From: Limnomonas spitsbergensis
Lineage: Eukaryota > Chlorophyta > Chlorophyceae > Chlamydomonadales
DNA: 64,000 bases
NCBI GenBank assembly: GCA_037349105.1
Contig: JAYJMM010000099.1
Span: 1,674,001-1,738,000 of the forward strand
Direction of reading: 5' to 3'
This document shows, piece by piece, positions 20,693-32,660 of this stretch; positions within the stretch are counted from its first letter, which is position 1; every line of letters starts with the position of its first letter. The notes under the pieces are model-generated. The model was not told the DNA's origin. It did not search any database and worked only from the letters and a program-made list of their open reading frames with translations. Both the position numbers and the translations under genes were made by a program.

Positions 20693-23600
20693 CTGAAGTG
20701 AACAATTAAAACTCAACTATTTACACCAAGGAGTGCAGCCTCCACCCAAACATGCATTGCCCAATGAAATGCATGATGGCATCAAGGTGCCACGATCCAG
20801 TGGGATACAGTTCAAGCATAATGCATTCTGGAAGCAAGGAATTAGAACAAAGGAATGCAAGTGGTGTTTGGATACATGGGGGGGCTGGGCTGGCGCGCGG
20901 CAGGGGTGGGAGGGTCTTGATTAACCTGGTGCAGAAGTACATAACGGTGAAATGGAATGGTCTGTTTGCATGGGCTCAGACTGGCCCACAAGAGTCACCA
21001 TGCATGCGGCTTTCCCATCCATGCAGATTGCGCAGGTGAGCCATACCAGTCCGTTTGCAAACCGCAGTTCCAGGTTATCCTAGCTGGGTCTTTGACATAC
21101 AGGGGGCGGGGTCCTAGACCCAGTGCTGTGTTCATACCCCATGGGCTTTTATGCTTTAGCGTTACACACATGGTTTGGTGTGATATAATGAGGTATCGAT
21201 CTCCCTTAAAGACGTACTTTTCCTCTCCAACTTTTTAGTCAAATGACATGGCATTACTTGCCAACGTTGGCAAGTAATAAGTGACGTCATTCTTTCCCAA
21301 GTCCGTCATCTTTGAAGAGGGGCGCATGCCATTAAATATATGCATTATTTTAATGCTATGATTATTTTGAGCAAAAATAGGAAATTACACCGCCTCAACG
21401 TAGGGGCATGAACCACCGCCTATTATAGGGGAGATTAGCTACAATTCAGCTACCTCTCAACCTTTGGCCGGGTGGACCTGGTGCAGTAGGCCCCATAGCT
21501 TGGTCCAACGGCCATACGTGCCCTGGTGCCACCAGGTTAGGTCCCTATCAATTGAAGCTGTGTCTGAGCAGCAGTATGGCACAGGTGGTCTGATGCGCAT
21601 GAAATGAGCACTGCTATGCACAACGGAAGAGGTATGACGGTGACACGAGACAATCAGAATACACAACTATTTCCCTGTTCCGTAGCAGTACAAGGCATTT
21701 ACAATCTGCCCAGATTCTAATATTTTTGGGGGGAATGTTTTATGGTATACCAAGAGTCAGTCACATTACAACACCTCCGGACCACGCTGCAAAGACTTGG
21801 CCGCATGAGCACCCGACTGTCTTGTTGATGGGAAAAGAAAGTGAAGAGTTCAGGCACAGGCAGAAAAAGGAGAAGAAAAAAATACCAACCCATGCATACA
21901 GCGAAGGCAGTCCGAAGAAACCCCAGCCCGTCTAGATTCCAGCCCTCAAAAAGAAACTAAGAAAATAAACAAAAATACAGGACCTAAGAAGGTCTGAAAA
22001 CCGGGAAAGAGGAAAGGAGACAGTAAAGGGACACACAAATGGCTAGGGGGGCGGAATAAGTCAGAGAAAAGGAAGCCCCGGCCTCTGACACGACGAAGCC
22101 TCAACGAAAGCTACCACATCCTCCACAAAAGTCTGAGTATCCTACCCTACCCTGCACAGATACGAAGCATGGAAGTCTGCAGCACCGTCTGGGAGGCATG
22201 TCCATCACCGCTCCCTAAGGTGATCTCGCACGCTGGGGCATTGGAAGCAAGCATGTAATGCGTCCTCTACATGCTCGCAGTCTCTCCTTGCCCAAAATCC
22301 TTTACAGCAACGTGTGTCACGCTCATGACCGCTGCGTGTTCCCCTACTGTCAGCCGTGCTGATTGCGCCGAGCCGCAGCATTAATTTTGTGCGCACACTA
22401 GACACAAAGAGTGGCTTAGGCCTCTGTCAAGGGCTAGGTAAACTCTGGGCAGCTAGGCGAGGTCCACAGACTGGATACTATAAATGCAAGATGCCTGTCC
22501 CAAGAGATGCTTCATCATGATGCTTTTCCCTCTCGACATGAGCCCTAATATGCCACCAAGGGCCCCCTTCCCTCCAAAAGCTCCATTTAACACCAGACGT
22601 GACCTATTTTAACAAGGGGGGCGTTTTGAGCAGCTATTTTGAGCAGCTATTTTAACGTAGGGTGCCTCAGCTACACATGCTTCTTCCAGGTGGGGCCCGG
22701 TATAGCAAGCCCGTCTGCTTGGGCCTACAGCTATGGGCCTGTCAAGATTTCGCTACCCAGCCACCCATCTGTCCATTGGTGGCTGACCAGAAACATGCCC
22801 AAAGTAATAGCCTGATGCACACTGAAACAAACAATGCTATTTTTATAACACATGGCCTTGACGTCCGAAAGCCACACACACACTTCCATGTGCATTGCCA
22901 GCCTGGGCGCCCTCTAAGGGTCCTGCACTCCTGCCACAAACTGTCTAGTGCGCATCTGTTGGCACTTGTCGATCGTGGCCGTAGGATAGGTAGGCTACCG
23001 ATGCCGCCAAAACAACGTTTATGAGCCGATCATGTTGTGCAAGTTTGTCGCCAGCACCACATGGTATAATGTCTTAGGCCCCCTGTTGAACAGCCCGTCC
23101 ATCACTCACATCACAGTCTCTGAGGGCAGTGACAGACACTGAGACACATGTACCTGCAGGTGAACATGTCCACACTAATTCACTCTCGTACATAAACATG
23201 CACATTGATTCATGTGCTTACGTTGGCATTCACAGCAATCAGCACCTCTGAGGGCAGTGATTAGGTGAACTGACCAAGGTACCCACAGACACTCATATTC
23301 ACACTCATTCACACACATCCCCGTCTCAGGGCAGTGATGTGATGAGGAGAAAATACCTGTAGGCACATATCCACACTATTTCACATGTATTCACGCACAT
23401 GCATACGCAAGGCCAAAGGCCCAAGCCATGCTTGCCTTCGGTCATGTGCAGCGGGGTTATACCCCACCTCATACGGCTGCGGAGTAGTGCGGAGGGCTCG
23501 TGGTTGGCCTGAGTGTTATGAGGGCTCTGTCTCCTCCCAACCTCTTTCCTTCCTCTAGGCTCGTTCAAGGCCAGCATCTTTATATGTGAGTGGGCACAAG

Positions 23601-23779
23601 AAAAGACAATGATAAGGAAGCGTATGCAATCATTACGACTCGCAATAGTCCAGCTAGGCCTCTAAAAGTGGCCCAGTGCGCATGGACATAAACACTGAGC
23701 CCACCAATCAGGAGATAGCGTATTGAGCAGTATGCCTGAGATGCAGCAATTAGTGTGACGACAAGCAACTGTCCACTGC
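20693..23779. other. Repeat-rich intergenic DNA upstream of TIR copy A
   Basis: 20980-21130 is an inverted copy of the segment found upstream of TIR copies B (25870-26040) and C (40570-40700). 21210-21345 repeats 14416-14548 and contains the same 16-bp palindrome (21259-21274). Copies of the common interspersed element start near 21435 and 22680. A LINE remnant lies at 22140-22405. 22780-23579 has only short CA-rich and pyrimidine-rich tracts. No gene is supported. Confidence 0.5.
22140..22405 (-). mobile_element. LINE 3' remnant (C-terminal zinc-finger part of a reverse transcriptase ORF)
   Basis: Minus-strand peptide with KLMLRLGAISTAD, then CCKGFWARRDCEHVEDALHA and CFQCPSVRDHLRER. This matches the C-terminal Cys-His region that follows non-LTR reverse transcriptases. 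A longer relative is at 45801-46283. The rest of the element is missing (5' truncation). Confidence 0.6.
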
Positions 23780-24441
23780 CAAAGCCTGTCGGCCAGTATC
23801 ATAGCCCTCATGCTGACCTGGCAACCCTGCACCCTGAACCCAAGTGCCAACCAGCCACCCACGCACCCTAACGCTGACCTGGCATCCCTGCACCATGCAA
23901 AGTCATGTTGACCTAACATCCCCGTACTCTGAACTCCTTTACTGACCTGTCATCCATGCACTCGAATATCAACCTGACATCCCTGCACCCTAAACCCCAT
24001 ATGCTGTCTTGGCACCCCCGAACCTTCATGCTGACCTGGCATCCTTGCACCATGCACTTATAACCATCTTGAATCCCTGCATCATGTGCCCTCATGCTGA
24101 CAAGGCATTTCTGCACCATAAGCCCTCATGCCGACCTGGCATGTCTGCACCCTGAACCCTCATGCTGATGTGACATCCCTGCACCCTTAACCCGGATGCT
24201 GACCTGGCCTCTCTGTACCCCATACCCTCATACTGACCTGACATGCCTGCACCCTAAGCCCTCATGCTGACCTGGAATCCCTGCACCCTGGACCCCGATG
24301 CTGACCTGGTATCCCTGCACCCTGAACCTTTGTGTGGACCTGGCAACCCTGCACCCTGAATCGTCATGCTGACCTGGGACCCCTGCAACCTTCAGCCCTA
24401 AGCTGTTCTGGTATCCCTGCACCCTTCAACCGAATGCTGAC
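23780..24441 (-). repeat. Minisatellite of about 36 bp next to a TBC exon fragment
   Basis: About 18 imperfect copies of CATGCTGACCTGGCATCCCT followed by GCACCCTGAACCC on the plus strand. On the minus strand each copy contains ATGCCAGGTCAGCAT, the sequence spanning the 3' end of the adjacent TBC-like exon (24588-24442) and its CAG-GTCAGC donor. So the array looks like a multiplied donor site. A smaller array sits at 37840-37983 beside the second TBC fragment. Confidence 0.8.
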
Positions 24442-24588
24442 CTGGCATCTCTATATGTTCTTGCCGTACATCCCAAAGTACGGGGGTTCTAAAACCATTG
24501 TGGACAGCAGCCACATGCACTCCTCATCGTCGTTAATCACGACCAGAAATACGCCCGCAATCACTTTCATGGCTCTGCAGTACCCAAC
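24442..24588 (-). pseudogene. TBC-domain (Rab GTPase-activating-like) exon fragment, copy 1
   Basis: Bounded by a CTGCAG acceptor and a CCAG-GTCAGC donor, 147 bp. Translation begins VGYCRAMKVIAGVFLVVIND and continues with EECMWLLSTMV. This resembles the VGYCQGM...DEE.AFWLL core of TBC domains. A TAG lies near the 3' end (codon 46). The preceding and following TBC exons were not found. Copy 2 (37984-38130) has the same length and the same TAG. Either both are relics, or the true donor lies before the TAG. Confidence 0.55.
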
Positions 24589-25179
24589 CTGCAGGGGCAG
24601 ACAACAGTGCTGATTTGAGTGGTTTTCATAATTTCTCTCTCAGTGCTAAATACCGTTATCACAACCTGTAACGTCTTACAAAAATACTGGCAGATGTGCA
24701 CCCAACATAAAGAGCAGCAGAGGGCGAATGAGCAACGGAAGCTGCGTGCTTGGAAAAGAGGGAGAGAGTTGCGCTGGAGAAAAACAAAGATAGTGCCGGA
24801 GCCCATGCAATCAAGCATCACTTTTGTTTTGTAAAAGCATCGGTGCATTTCACCCGCTACATCAAAGCTTACGTCTGGGGGGGGCCTCGTGCAACAAGCC
24901 CTGCTCATTGGGCCACCGGCCGCAATCAAGTCAACCAAAGTTTGATGGGGCTTAAGGCCGCTCAAGTTTGAGTCCCAATCGGCCCAATGTGGCTGGCATA
25001 CGCCCAACGGTGTGTTAGGGAGCACAATTAAATTAGAATGGGCACTTACCGGCGTCCTGGCCTGCCTGCGTCCTGCGTGCGTGAGTGCTAGCCCGAAGCG
25101 GCTGTATCAGACGTTTCTTGTGAGAGGATAGAGGGGAAGTAGATAGCAAAAGTAGGCTCAGTTGAATCAGATTCGATCG

Positions 25180-26040
25180 AAAGAATCAGGTGCAGCGTCA
25201 TCTGCTGCAGTAGATTCGGCTACATGTGCATGGCAGCAGGTTCGGTTGCATGAGCATGGCATGCATTGAGGCATGGCTGGATTTCATGTCATCTAAGACC
25301 AGATGTAGATCACAGACCGTATTCAGCATACCATCATTGTCATACCGGTGCCAGTCCTCCTTTCTTCCGAGTGCGATCCTAAAGATCGCGCCGTTGAACC
25401 CTGTCTCGGTCGCTACCAGGGGGTCAAGGGCTGTACAAGGTCTCCACTTTTTAACTTCATGATTGCATCCGATGTGATCAGCTTTCTCTAAAATCAGTGA
25501 CGTCATAGGTCGTTACGAACCTTACTCATACCGTGCCATTGCTGTCTCACGTGCACGAGAACCCAATTGGAGCGATCCAACGATCCAGCGGTTCAGCGGA
25601 GACAAAAAGCTTATACGGCATCGCTTTCAGCTAACGAGGTCAATCATGGACGATCTTCGCTATTAATGCATGAGTGCTCCAAATCGCGAATCCAAGCTAA
25701 CCGACAGAAGCCTGGCAAAAGGTGCCCTGGGCTGGCGCAACGGATACCGTACTTGTGGAATAACAAGCTAGTCTACACGAACGGTAACAGCGCTGTAAGA
25801 CACGCCAACTTTTTCTTTTAGCAGCAACGTACCTGCCATTGCAGGGACGTGCTTGTTGCACCTCATTAAAAGAAAATCACAGCACTGGGTTTAGGGGTGC
25901 CCCTGGCCTGCACCGGTATGTCACATAAAAGTACAGGGTCCCACAAACCAGTCAGGGTTATCTGAAACTGCTGTTTGCAAAACGGGCTGGCATGGTTTAC
26001 CAGAGAACTGTGCATGGCAAATCTGCATGCCTGCATGGTA
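25180..26040 (+). repeat. Dispersed repeat family R2, copy 2 (upstream of TIR copy B)
   Basis: Shares with 39230-40700 the blocks around GCATGAGCATGGCA, CCGTTGAACCCTG, CGAGAACCCAAT and the segment near CAGCACTGGG/GCAATGGGTCTAGG. It also shares the first part with 13740-14400. Part of a segmental duplication; no coding capacity recognised. Confidence 0.55.
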
Positions 26041-26385
26041 ACTTTTGAGGGCCAGTTGTGGCCCACGCATGACAATTGGCAGACTGCATCATCGTTGTGT
26101 TTTGCATCACCAGTTTCTATGGTATTTGCATGAGATAGGTGCATGCATGGTGACCCTTGAGGGTCAGATGGTGCCGGTTTTCCTGAGCACCGCATTGCCC
26201 TACCGCACCGCCCCAAACATCCGTACCATACCTACCGTACAGTTTCCCCGCACTACATTTTTGCACCGGGTAACTCTGGAACCAGCTATGGGAGTCCTCT
26301 CAAGCCGCCAGCCCCAGTCCCAGCTCCCCCTCCCATGTTTCCTCCCTGTTCCTTTTATCATCATTCAACTGTATATGCTGCAGGA

Positions 26386-27279
26386 CAGTTTTTTTTTTTG
26401 GGCGATAAATGGCCTCAGGCGATAATTGGTTTTTTTTTATTAATTATATTATGAGGAAAAAAGCCTGACTGAAACATTGGCCCAGGGGCTTTTCGCAGCT
26501 GCGCAGCGGCTGTACGCCTGTAGCTCGCTCCGGAGTCGCTCACAATCGCTGTTCGGTACCGCCTTTATCTCCGCATCATCGAAACACGATCGACTCGCGT
26601 GAATCGCTTAATACGTATGTCTACATCATCTACTGATTCTGGTCATTCTGGGCGGCCCGTGAAGCGTCGAAATGATGAAATCGATCTCTCGAGGGCCACT
26701 TCTCCTCGCCAAGCAGGCATTCTCAGCTTTCTTTCCGGCCATCAGTCACAACCCGTACTTCTTCATAGACATGGGCATGGGGTGAAAAGGCCTGGGCGCC
26801 CTAAGGGGATTCCAAAGATTGCAGCAAGGTATGGGCCATCAGCAGTTGAGCCGGCGGGAAAGGCAGGGCCATCAGCGGTTGGGCCGGGAGAGGCAGGACC
26901 ATCAGCGGTTGGGCCGCCTTTGCTGATATTGACTTCCGACTTAATTTTCAGTTTGTAAGTATTGTAGGCTTGAGTGCCTTTGAGGCTAGTTACGGAGTTT
27001 TTGACTTGAATATCGGTACTCATAACATTGACTGAATGGACTAGCACAGTTAAATTACAACAGATTTGGGATAAGAATCTAGAGTTGAAACCTCACACTG
27101 TTTCTGAACTTTGGGGGCTTCGCCCCCAAACCCCCACCGGGGGCCGCTGGCCCCCGGACCCCCAGGCGGGGGGGGGGACCCCCCCGCACCCTCCCTGCGA
27201 GGCTTCGCCACGCCGTCCACACTTTTTCACACCTCAGGCTTTTTTTAATTAATTGCGTATTTTGAAGGGAAAAAAACTG
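26386..27279 (+). mobile_element. hAT-like non-autonomous transposon (894 bp)
   Basis: Ends are CAGTTTTTTT on the left and AAAAAAACTG on the right, an inverted repeat of about 10 bp. They are flanked by the 8-bp direct repeats CTGCAGGA (26378-26385) and CTGCTGGA (27280-27287), which differ at one base. CAG-type termini and an 8-bp target duplication are hallmarks of hAT elements. It holds an ORF at 26599-26958 whose start is basic with an AT-hook-like RPGRPKG and a GPSAV repeat; no transposase core is present. The insertion is absent from the matching place in copy C. Confidence 0.6.
26599..26958 (+). CDS. Short ORF inside the hAT-like element, AT-hook-like
   Basis: 119 aa; a second Met (MSTSSTDSGHSGRP) is a likelier start. 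Residues about 60-80 contain VKRPGRPKGIPKI, an AT-hook-like DNA-binding motif. It is followed by three copies of a GPSAV-containing repeat. Probably the N-terminal remnant of a transposase or accessory ORF; function unproven. Confidence 0.3.
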   Translation: MNRLIRMSTSSTDSGHSGRPVKRRNDEIDLSRATSPRQAGILSFLSGHQSQPVLLHRHGHGVKRPGRPKGIPKIAARYGPSAVEPAGKAGPSAVGPGEAGPSAVGPPLLILTSDLIFSL

Positions 27280-28481
27280 CTGCTGGACAGTGAACTCGAG
27301 GCACCTGAGCATGCCTGTCATTGCTTGATGCCAAAAAATGATTACCTTGGGCATTGCATGTTTGGGGAGAAGCCAAACTCCTCGGTCTGAAGATTTGCAG
27401 TGACCTGTTTCCTTCAGGTGGCAGAGTGAGCGTGTGACATCAGCGGACATCTTGGGAGAGTCCAACACTTTACTTAGCTGCAGCGCCGTAAATACCATCC
27501 ACATTCGACAGGAACTCTTAGAAATGTGAGTCACTCAGTCATGGTGTATCAGTTACGGATACGGTATCATGTTTGGACTGGTTTACACGTTTGCTCACAA
27601 ATCTTTGCAAAGCCTGAGTGTTGTTGTGAACCTCGCAGGCGGCAATGGGAGATCATGATATCATACCGCACTGCTGACTCGGGTCGCTATGGCGATGGCC
27701 TTGCAAACAAGCTGTACGCTGTCTTGGTGCAGGATGGCTGGTCCGTGTTTTTGGATGAAGAAGTCCTGCCGGTGCGGTTTATTATTCCTCATGTACCGGT
27801 AGACGGAGACTTCAGAGCACTTGTCAGTTGTTACGGTACAAAAATCGGTACTGTAGAACTGGTTTCAATTATTTGTGGGGTGAGCAAACTGCATGCGCGG
27901 TAAAAAATAATAAAAAATCCTGCTGCGCAGACACGGCACTGTAGTCACAGGCAGGGATTTTTTTTAGTGGCATTCGGAATTAATTTTGATCACCAGAATC
28001 AGCGAGTTCTGACGGAGTTCTTGGTGAAGAGTGCGCCGCAGGCGCCAACATTTTCCCAATCCTAATTGATTTCGTTGATTTTCGTTACCGCGCTACCGAA
28101 CCTCGGCTTCGCCGAATTAATTGTTTGGTTACCACTTTGGTTACGACTCGTAACCAGTAACCACTAAAAGAATCCCTGGTCACAGGCCACAAATAATATT
28201 TGGGGGGCTGTGCGGACTGATTACCGGTGCCAAATATCATTTGTTTTGAAGCGGTGATGTACTACCAGAGCTATCGCGATGCTATCACAGCGCTGAAGCT
28301 TTGTCCTCCGGCCCTGTTTGCTGGCCTGTCTGAGGCGATGGTTCAGGTTGGTTCGTGTTCAGAGCCAGAAAATAAAATTTCCTCAAATTGGCTGTTGCGC
28401 AGTTAATGCACTGCGCAGATTCATGGCTTACGGTATTTGCCAGCGCGGACGATTTCCTAAATATCCATATCCGGGGTGCTC

Positions 28482-28610
28482 GAACTGTAACCGGTTCTAC
28501 GGTTTGTGCAAGTAAATAGTTTGCGAACTGTAACCGGTTCTACGGTTTTTGCAAGTAAATAGTTTGCGAACTGTAACCGGTTCTACGGTTTGTGCAAGTA
28601 AATAGTTTGA
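28482..28610. repeat. 43-bp tandem triplication in TIR copy B intron
   Basis: Three near-identical 43-bp units starting GAACTGTAACCGGTTCTACG. The copies differ at only one or two bases, so the duplication is young. It lies in the intron between TIR exons 1 and 2 and is absent from copy C. Confidence 0.85.
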
Positions 28611-29979
28611 TAGTGTTGTTGTTGTGGTCCTGATCCTTGACACACAGCTATTTATAGGTTCTTGTTTTCCTTTTGCACCATTAACTTCTTTGCTGCCTAC
28701 CCCAACAATGCAGGGTGAGGTTGACTGGGTCGAAGTCTCACAAGACGCCCTCAAGCACTGCACAATCTTCATTGCCGTCTGCTCAGATCGCTATGGTGCT
28801 TCAAAATACAAGCAGGCGGAGTTCTCCCTGGCACACATGAGGGGCAAGGTTGGTACTGGCGACGGTGCTACCTTAAGGCAGTCTCAGGCAGGGGGTCTCA
28901 AGTCTCTTAACAGTGAACAGGTCATTAATACAATTATTATATACCGGTATAAGTGACTGGCTACCGTAAATCGACACAGGGTCCGCGCACCCACAAAGAA
29001 AATCATTTCAAATTTCGTCGCGCAGCTACTGAAGTAATTAAAAACGGCCGCGCAACCGACGGGGGGGCAAAAATAAAAGCCAGGGACCCCATGCCCTAAA
29101 ACAAAAAAAAGCACCCAAGCCTACCACCCACCCACGTACTGCCTCCGGAACCCATTGAAATTCAAATATCTCAGTCCAAATTCAGAGTTCAGGGTGTTTT
29201 TGTATCAGCTTGTCAAGGCGCTTCTACTGGTATGTTTCAATTCGCTGGGTGATGGCAATGCATGCCAACAGTCCATTTTGGTACTGGGCTCAGCCAGGCT
29301 ATTGAGTGCCGAGGAGATGGAGAGGCTGGCGGGCTCGCAGGTGTTGGCTCAGTTGGGGCAGCAGCAGGACTAGCTTGGGGTGGAACGGGAGCAAAACCGA
29401 GCGTTCTCTTCCACTTCGAATCGTGTTGTATCGCGGAAGCTGCCATGCACTCCCTCCTGTGGCATCCGACGTTTACAGAGTCAGTGGACTTAAAATTGTC
29501 TGTTTATTCATGATCCACCAGACCAACACTATCATGTGCTGCGTGTAATACTGCTTTTTCTAAGGCTGGCTCAGCTGGTTTCGGGGTGTGCCATATGAAG
29601 CCAAAACCTCAGTATGGGGGGCCAGGGGGTCATGTGGTAATTCAAGCAACATTTCAGGATGCAAATGGACTCATGTTGGCATGATTAACACAGAGGTGTC
29701 GCTGCCAGCCTCATCAGACCTCCAGAAAAAAAATTACGAAGTTTTCCAAATATTGGATTTTTTCGAGACCACCCACGCCACCCCCTAACTTTACCCCCCA
29801 TATCCCCCACCCCCCCGGGCCAAAAACAATAAAAAAAAATCAATACCAGCTATGGAAAGCTCTCGTTAAGTTCTACAACTTTGTGGAATGGGGTCGATTT
29901 TTTATATATTTTTGCCCCCCCCTCGATGCATCAGTTACAATCATATATTATAATTTCCGTCCACGCAGCACTCATAGCC

Positions 29980-30420
29980 AGTACAGTAAATAAAATGCAG
30001 TAAAGCACCTCGTTTGATGCTAGGAAGGACAGTACCCGGTCAGCAAACTGATCATAGTCATCCTCCTCCGCCGCCAGTTCCTTCAGTGCCTCCAGAACCA
30101 AACTCTCTTGAGAAGACCACCCTGGCCGGTTTCTTGCCTCAGGAAACGTTTGGCTGTTAGGGCCCCAAAACGTCAGGTCCTGTCTCTGCTCCCAGGATCA
30201 AGCTTCGCTACAGGGACTGGCGTAAGGATCACTGAACAGATGTCAAATCAAACAGTCGCGCGCCAGTGCGCAGATCTTTTAGATTTGCTCTGTTTAGTTC
30301 ATAGCGTGCACTCCCACAATAGTTGCTTGGGCACCTGACTGACACTCCGCACAGCTGCGATTTTCAAATTATTATTAGCGCGCAGCGATGTCCACATGGG
30401 CCAATCATTAATTAATTTTG
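29980..30420 (-). repeat. Left arm of a 0.43-kb inverted repeat with a decayed coding fragment
   Basis: Reverse complement of 32240-32660. The minus-strand reading contains ESLVLEALKELAAEEDD and FADRVLSFLASNE, which is protein-like. The other arm has lost this frame. The two arms bracket TIR exon 3 of copy B and are absent from copy C. Confidence 0.7.
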
Positions 30421-32239
30421 AAGGAAGTCAATGCCAATCTACGGTTCTGGGTGACCTCAATACGTATATTGGTAACGAATTCATGATTAGCTTTCTAAGC
30501 TCACCCTGAGCCAACCTATTTGAATGGGACATTGATGCAGCATGAATCTAAGCATGTACAGCAAACAATCATGTATTCCCGATCTATGAGGCCCTTAAAT
30601 ATGCTGTTAAGAAAACTGGAACACGTATCCGAGGCTAGACTTATGCTTGACCAGATGGCATTTATCTGCTTCATGCAAGATGCAAGACAATTTAACTCAA
30701 AGCCTGGATACCATCACCATAGATTTGATTTGCCCTCCCTCGGGCTTAAAAAACAAAAAAATTAAATGCTGCAAACTGTAATAAAAAATCTCAATTTCTG
30801 ACTGGAAACTGGCGCCGTCAATCGATAATTATTAAATACCTGGATCATTCAACCCAAACAACCTTAATTATGAGGAAGGCAAAATAACTACGCTGTTTTA
30901 TGAGGCTGTAGTGTATGAACCTGCCAGACTAAAGCGTTCGCAGGCAAGTGGGTTTTGTATTCCACCACCGCCTCTTTCTTGCGCACCTAAAGGGAAATAA
31001 TCATTTACATGCCGTACAGCTACTTCAAACACCAAAGATGAAGCGTGCCTTCTCGCAACCCTCGGGTAATCTCAGTGGATCCCAATTTGAACCGCCCTTG
31101 CAGATCACAGTGGATCCCAAAATGTAAGCACCCTTGCAGATCTCAGCGAATCCCAGTTTCAAAACCCATGCTTCCAGATCTCACAGTAACCCATTAAGCC
31201 TGTGTTGTGCTTTCTGGAATTGATTCGAAATGACCAGGGCATACCCGTACCATCAGTCGTCATTCGTTATCCACGCAATTTTGTTAAATCGCACCAACTT
31301 GGATAAAGTGGCCCTAAAAAACACGGCCAAACCAACTGTGGATAGTAAAATTCGTTTTTAGTGCGAAAAGGTGTGTATTGACTGCCCTTTCTCCTCTCTT
31401 TCAAGAAGCATGCTATTATGTGCATTTTCATGATATAAATCATAGAGTGCAAATCCCCCTCGCTGGCAGGGGCCAGCATGGATTGGCAACAGCCAACCAC
31501 ATAACAATTTCCCATTGTTTTCATCTTTGAACATGGAGCAAGTGAAATCGACACTGCAGAGAAAAGAACAAGAAGTAGCAGAAAACACAGAACTAGTGGC
31601 TCAGTGGTATGAGGGAGCAGCAGCAGCCAGGGCAGAAGCAGCAAAAGCAGCAGCTGAAGCAGAACCATGGGACTTGCAGTCGTCAGATGAGGGCTGACTC
31701 AGCTGCGCTATTCCTGAGCTGACTACCGGTACCTTGTTTCTAAGTTGAGCTGACTACGGTACTGGTACGCTGATTCTGAGCTGAGCTGATTCGGCTGTTT
31801 CTCCCTACCATTCGTGGATAAAGTAATGGTTTTTAACACACCAATCTTTAAGAAAGCCGATTATGACTGATAGTACGGGGTAATTCCCCCAGTTTTCACG
31901 TTCTTTATTCTGATTTCTACGTCTCTGCCCTGACCTTGATCATCACAGGTCTTGATCCCAGTGTTCCACAGTGGCGTGTTTCCTCCGCAGAGACTGTAAC
32001 CGCTGATGTTATCCCTTCTGTACATCCCTAAGAGCGGGGCATGCCAGGAAAGGGACTCCTGGTTTAATGAGGTGAGACAGCCATTATTTGCATAATGTCT
32101 AGCTCGTTGTGACAAAAAGGATAGTCGTCATCCTAGCTATGCATGCACAGGGTTGAGGATGGCGTCATATGTACTGAACACGTACTATATAAATCTTAAA
32201 CCATAGATTGAAGTAGACTTCACTAAAAATTAACTTATG

Positions 32240-32660
32240 ATAGGCCTGCGCGGACATGGCTGCGCACTCATAATAATTAAAAAATCGCTGCTGCGAGGAG
32301 TGTCAGTCAGGTGCCCAAACAACTATTTGGGGGGTGCGCACTATGAAAAAAAAAACGCAAACATCAAAAATAGGCGCGCGCTAGCGCGCGACTGTTTGAT
32401 TTGACATCTGTCGAGTGATCCTTATGCCAGTCCCTGATGCGATGCTCGATCCTGGGGGCAGAGACGGATGCTGACGACTGCTGATATTTCAGAGCCCCAA
32501 CAGCCACACGTTTCCTGAGGCCAGGAACCAGCCTGGGTGGTCTTCTCCTGAGGATTCGGTTCTGGAGGCGCTTAAGGAACCAACGGAGGAGAAGGATGGC
32601 TATGCTTAGTGTTGCTGACCATGTACTGTCCTTCCTAGTATCAAAGAAAGGTTATGAATG
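32240..32660 (+). repeat. Right arm of the 0.43-kb inverted repeat
   Basis: Matches the reverse complement of 29980-30420, for example ACTGTTTGATTTGACATCTG. The coding-like tract seen in the left arm is interrupted here by stops. Confidence 0.7.

Noticed and set aside
29155..29513. ORFs including LLSAEEMERLAGSQVLA in a TIR copy B intron
   Set aside because: Possibly a captured exon scrap, but with no splice borders or homologue I can name; not enough to call a gene.
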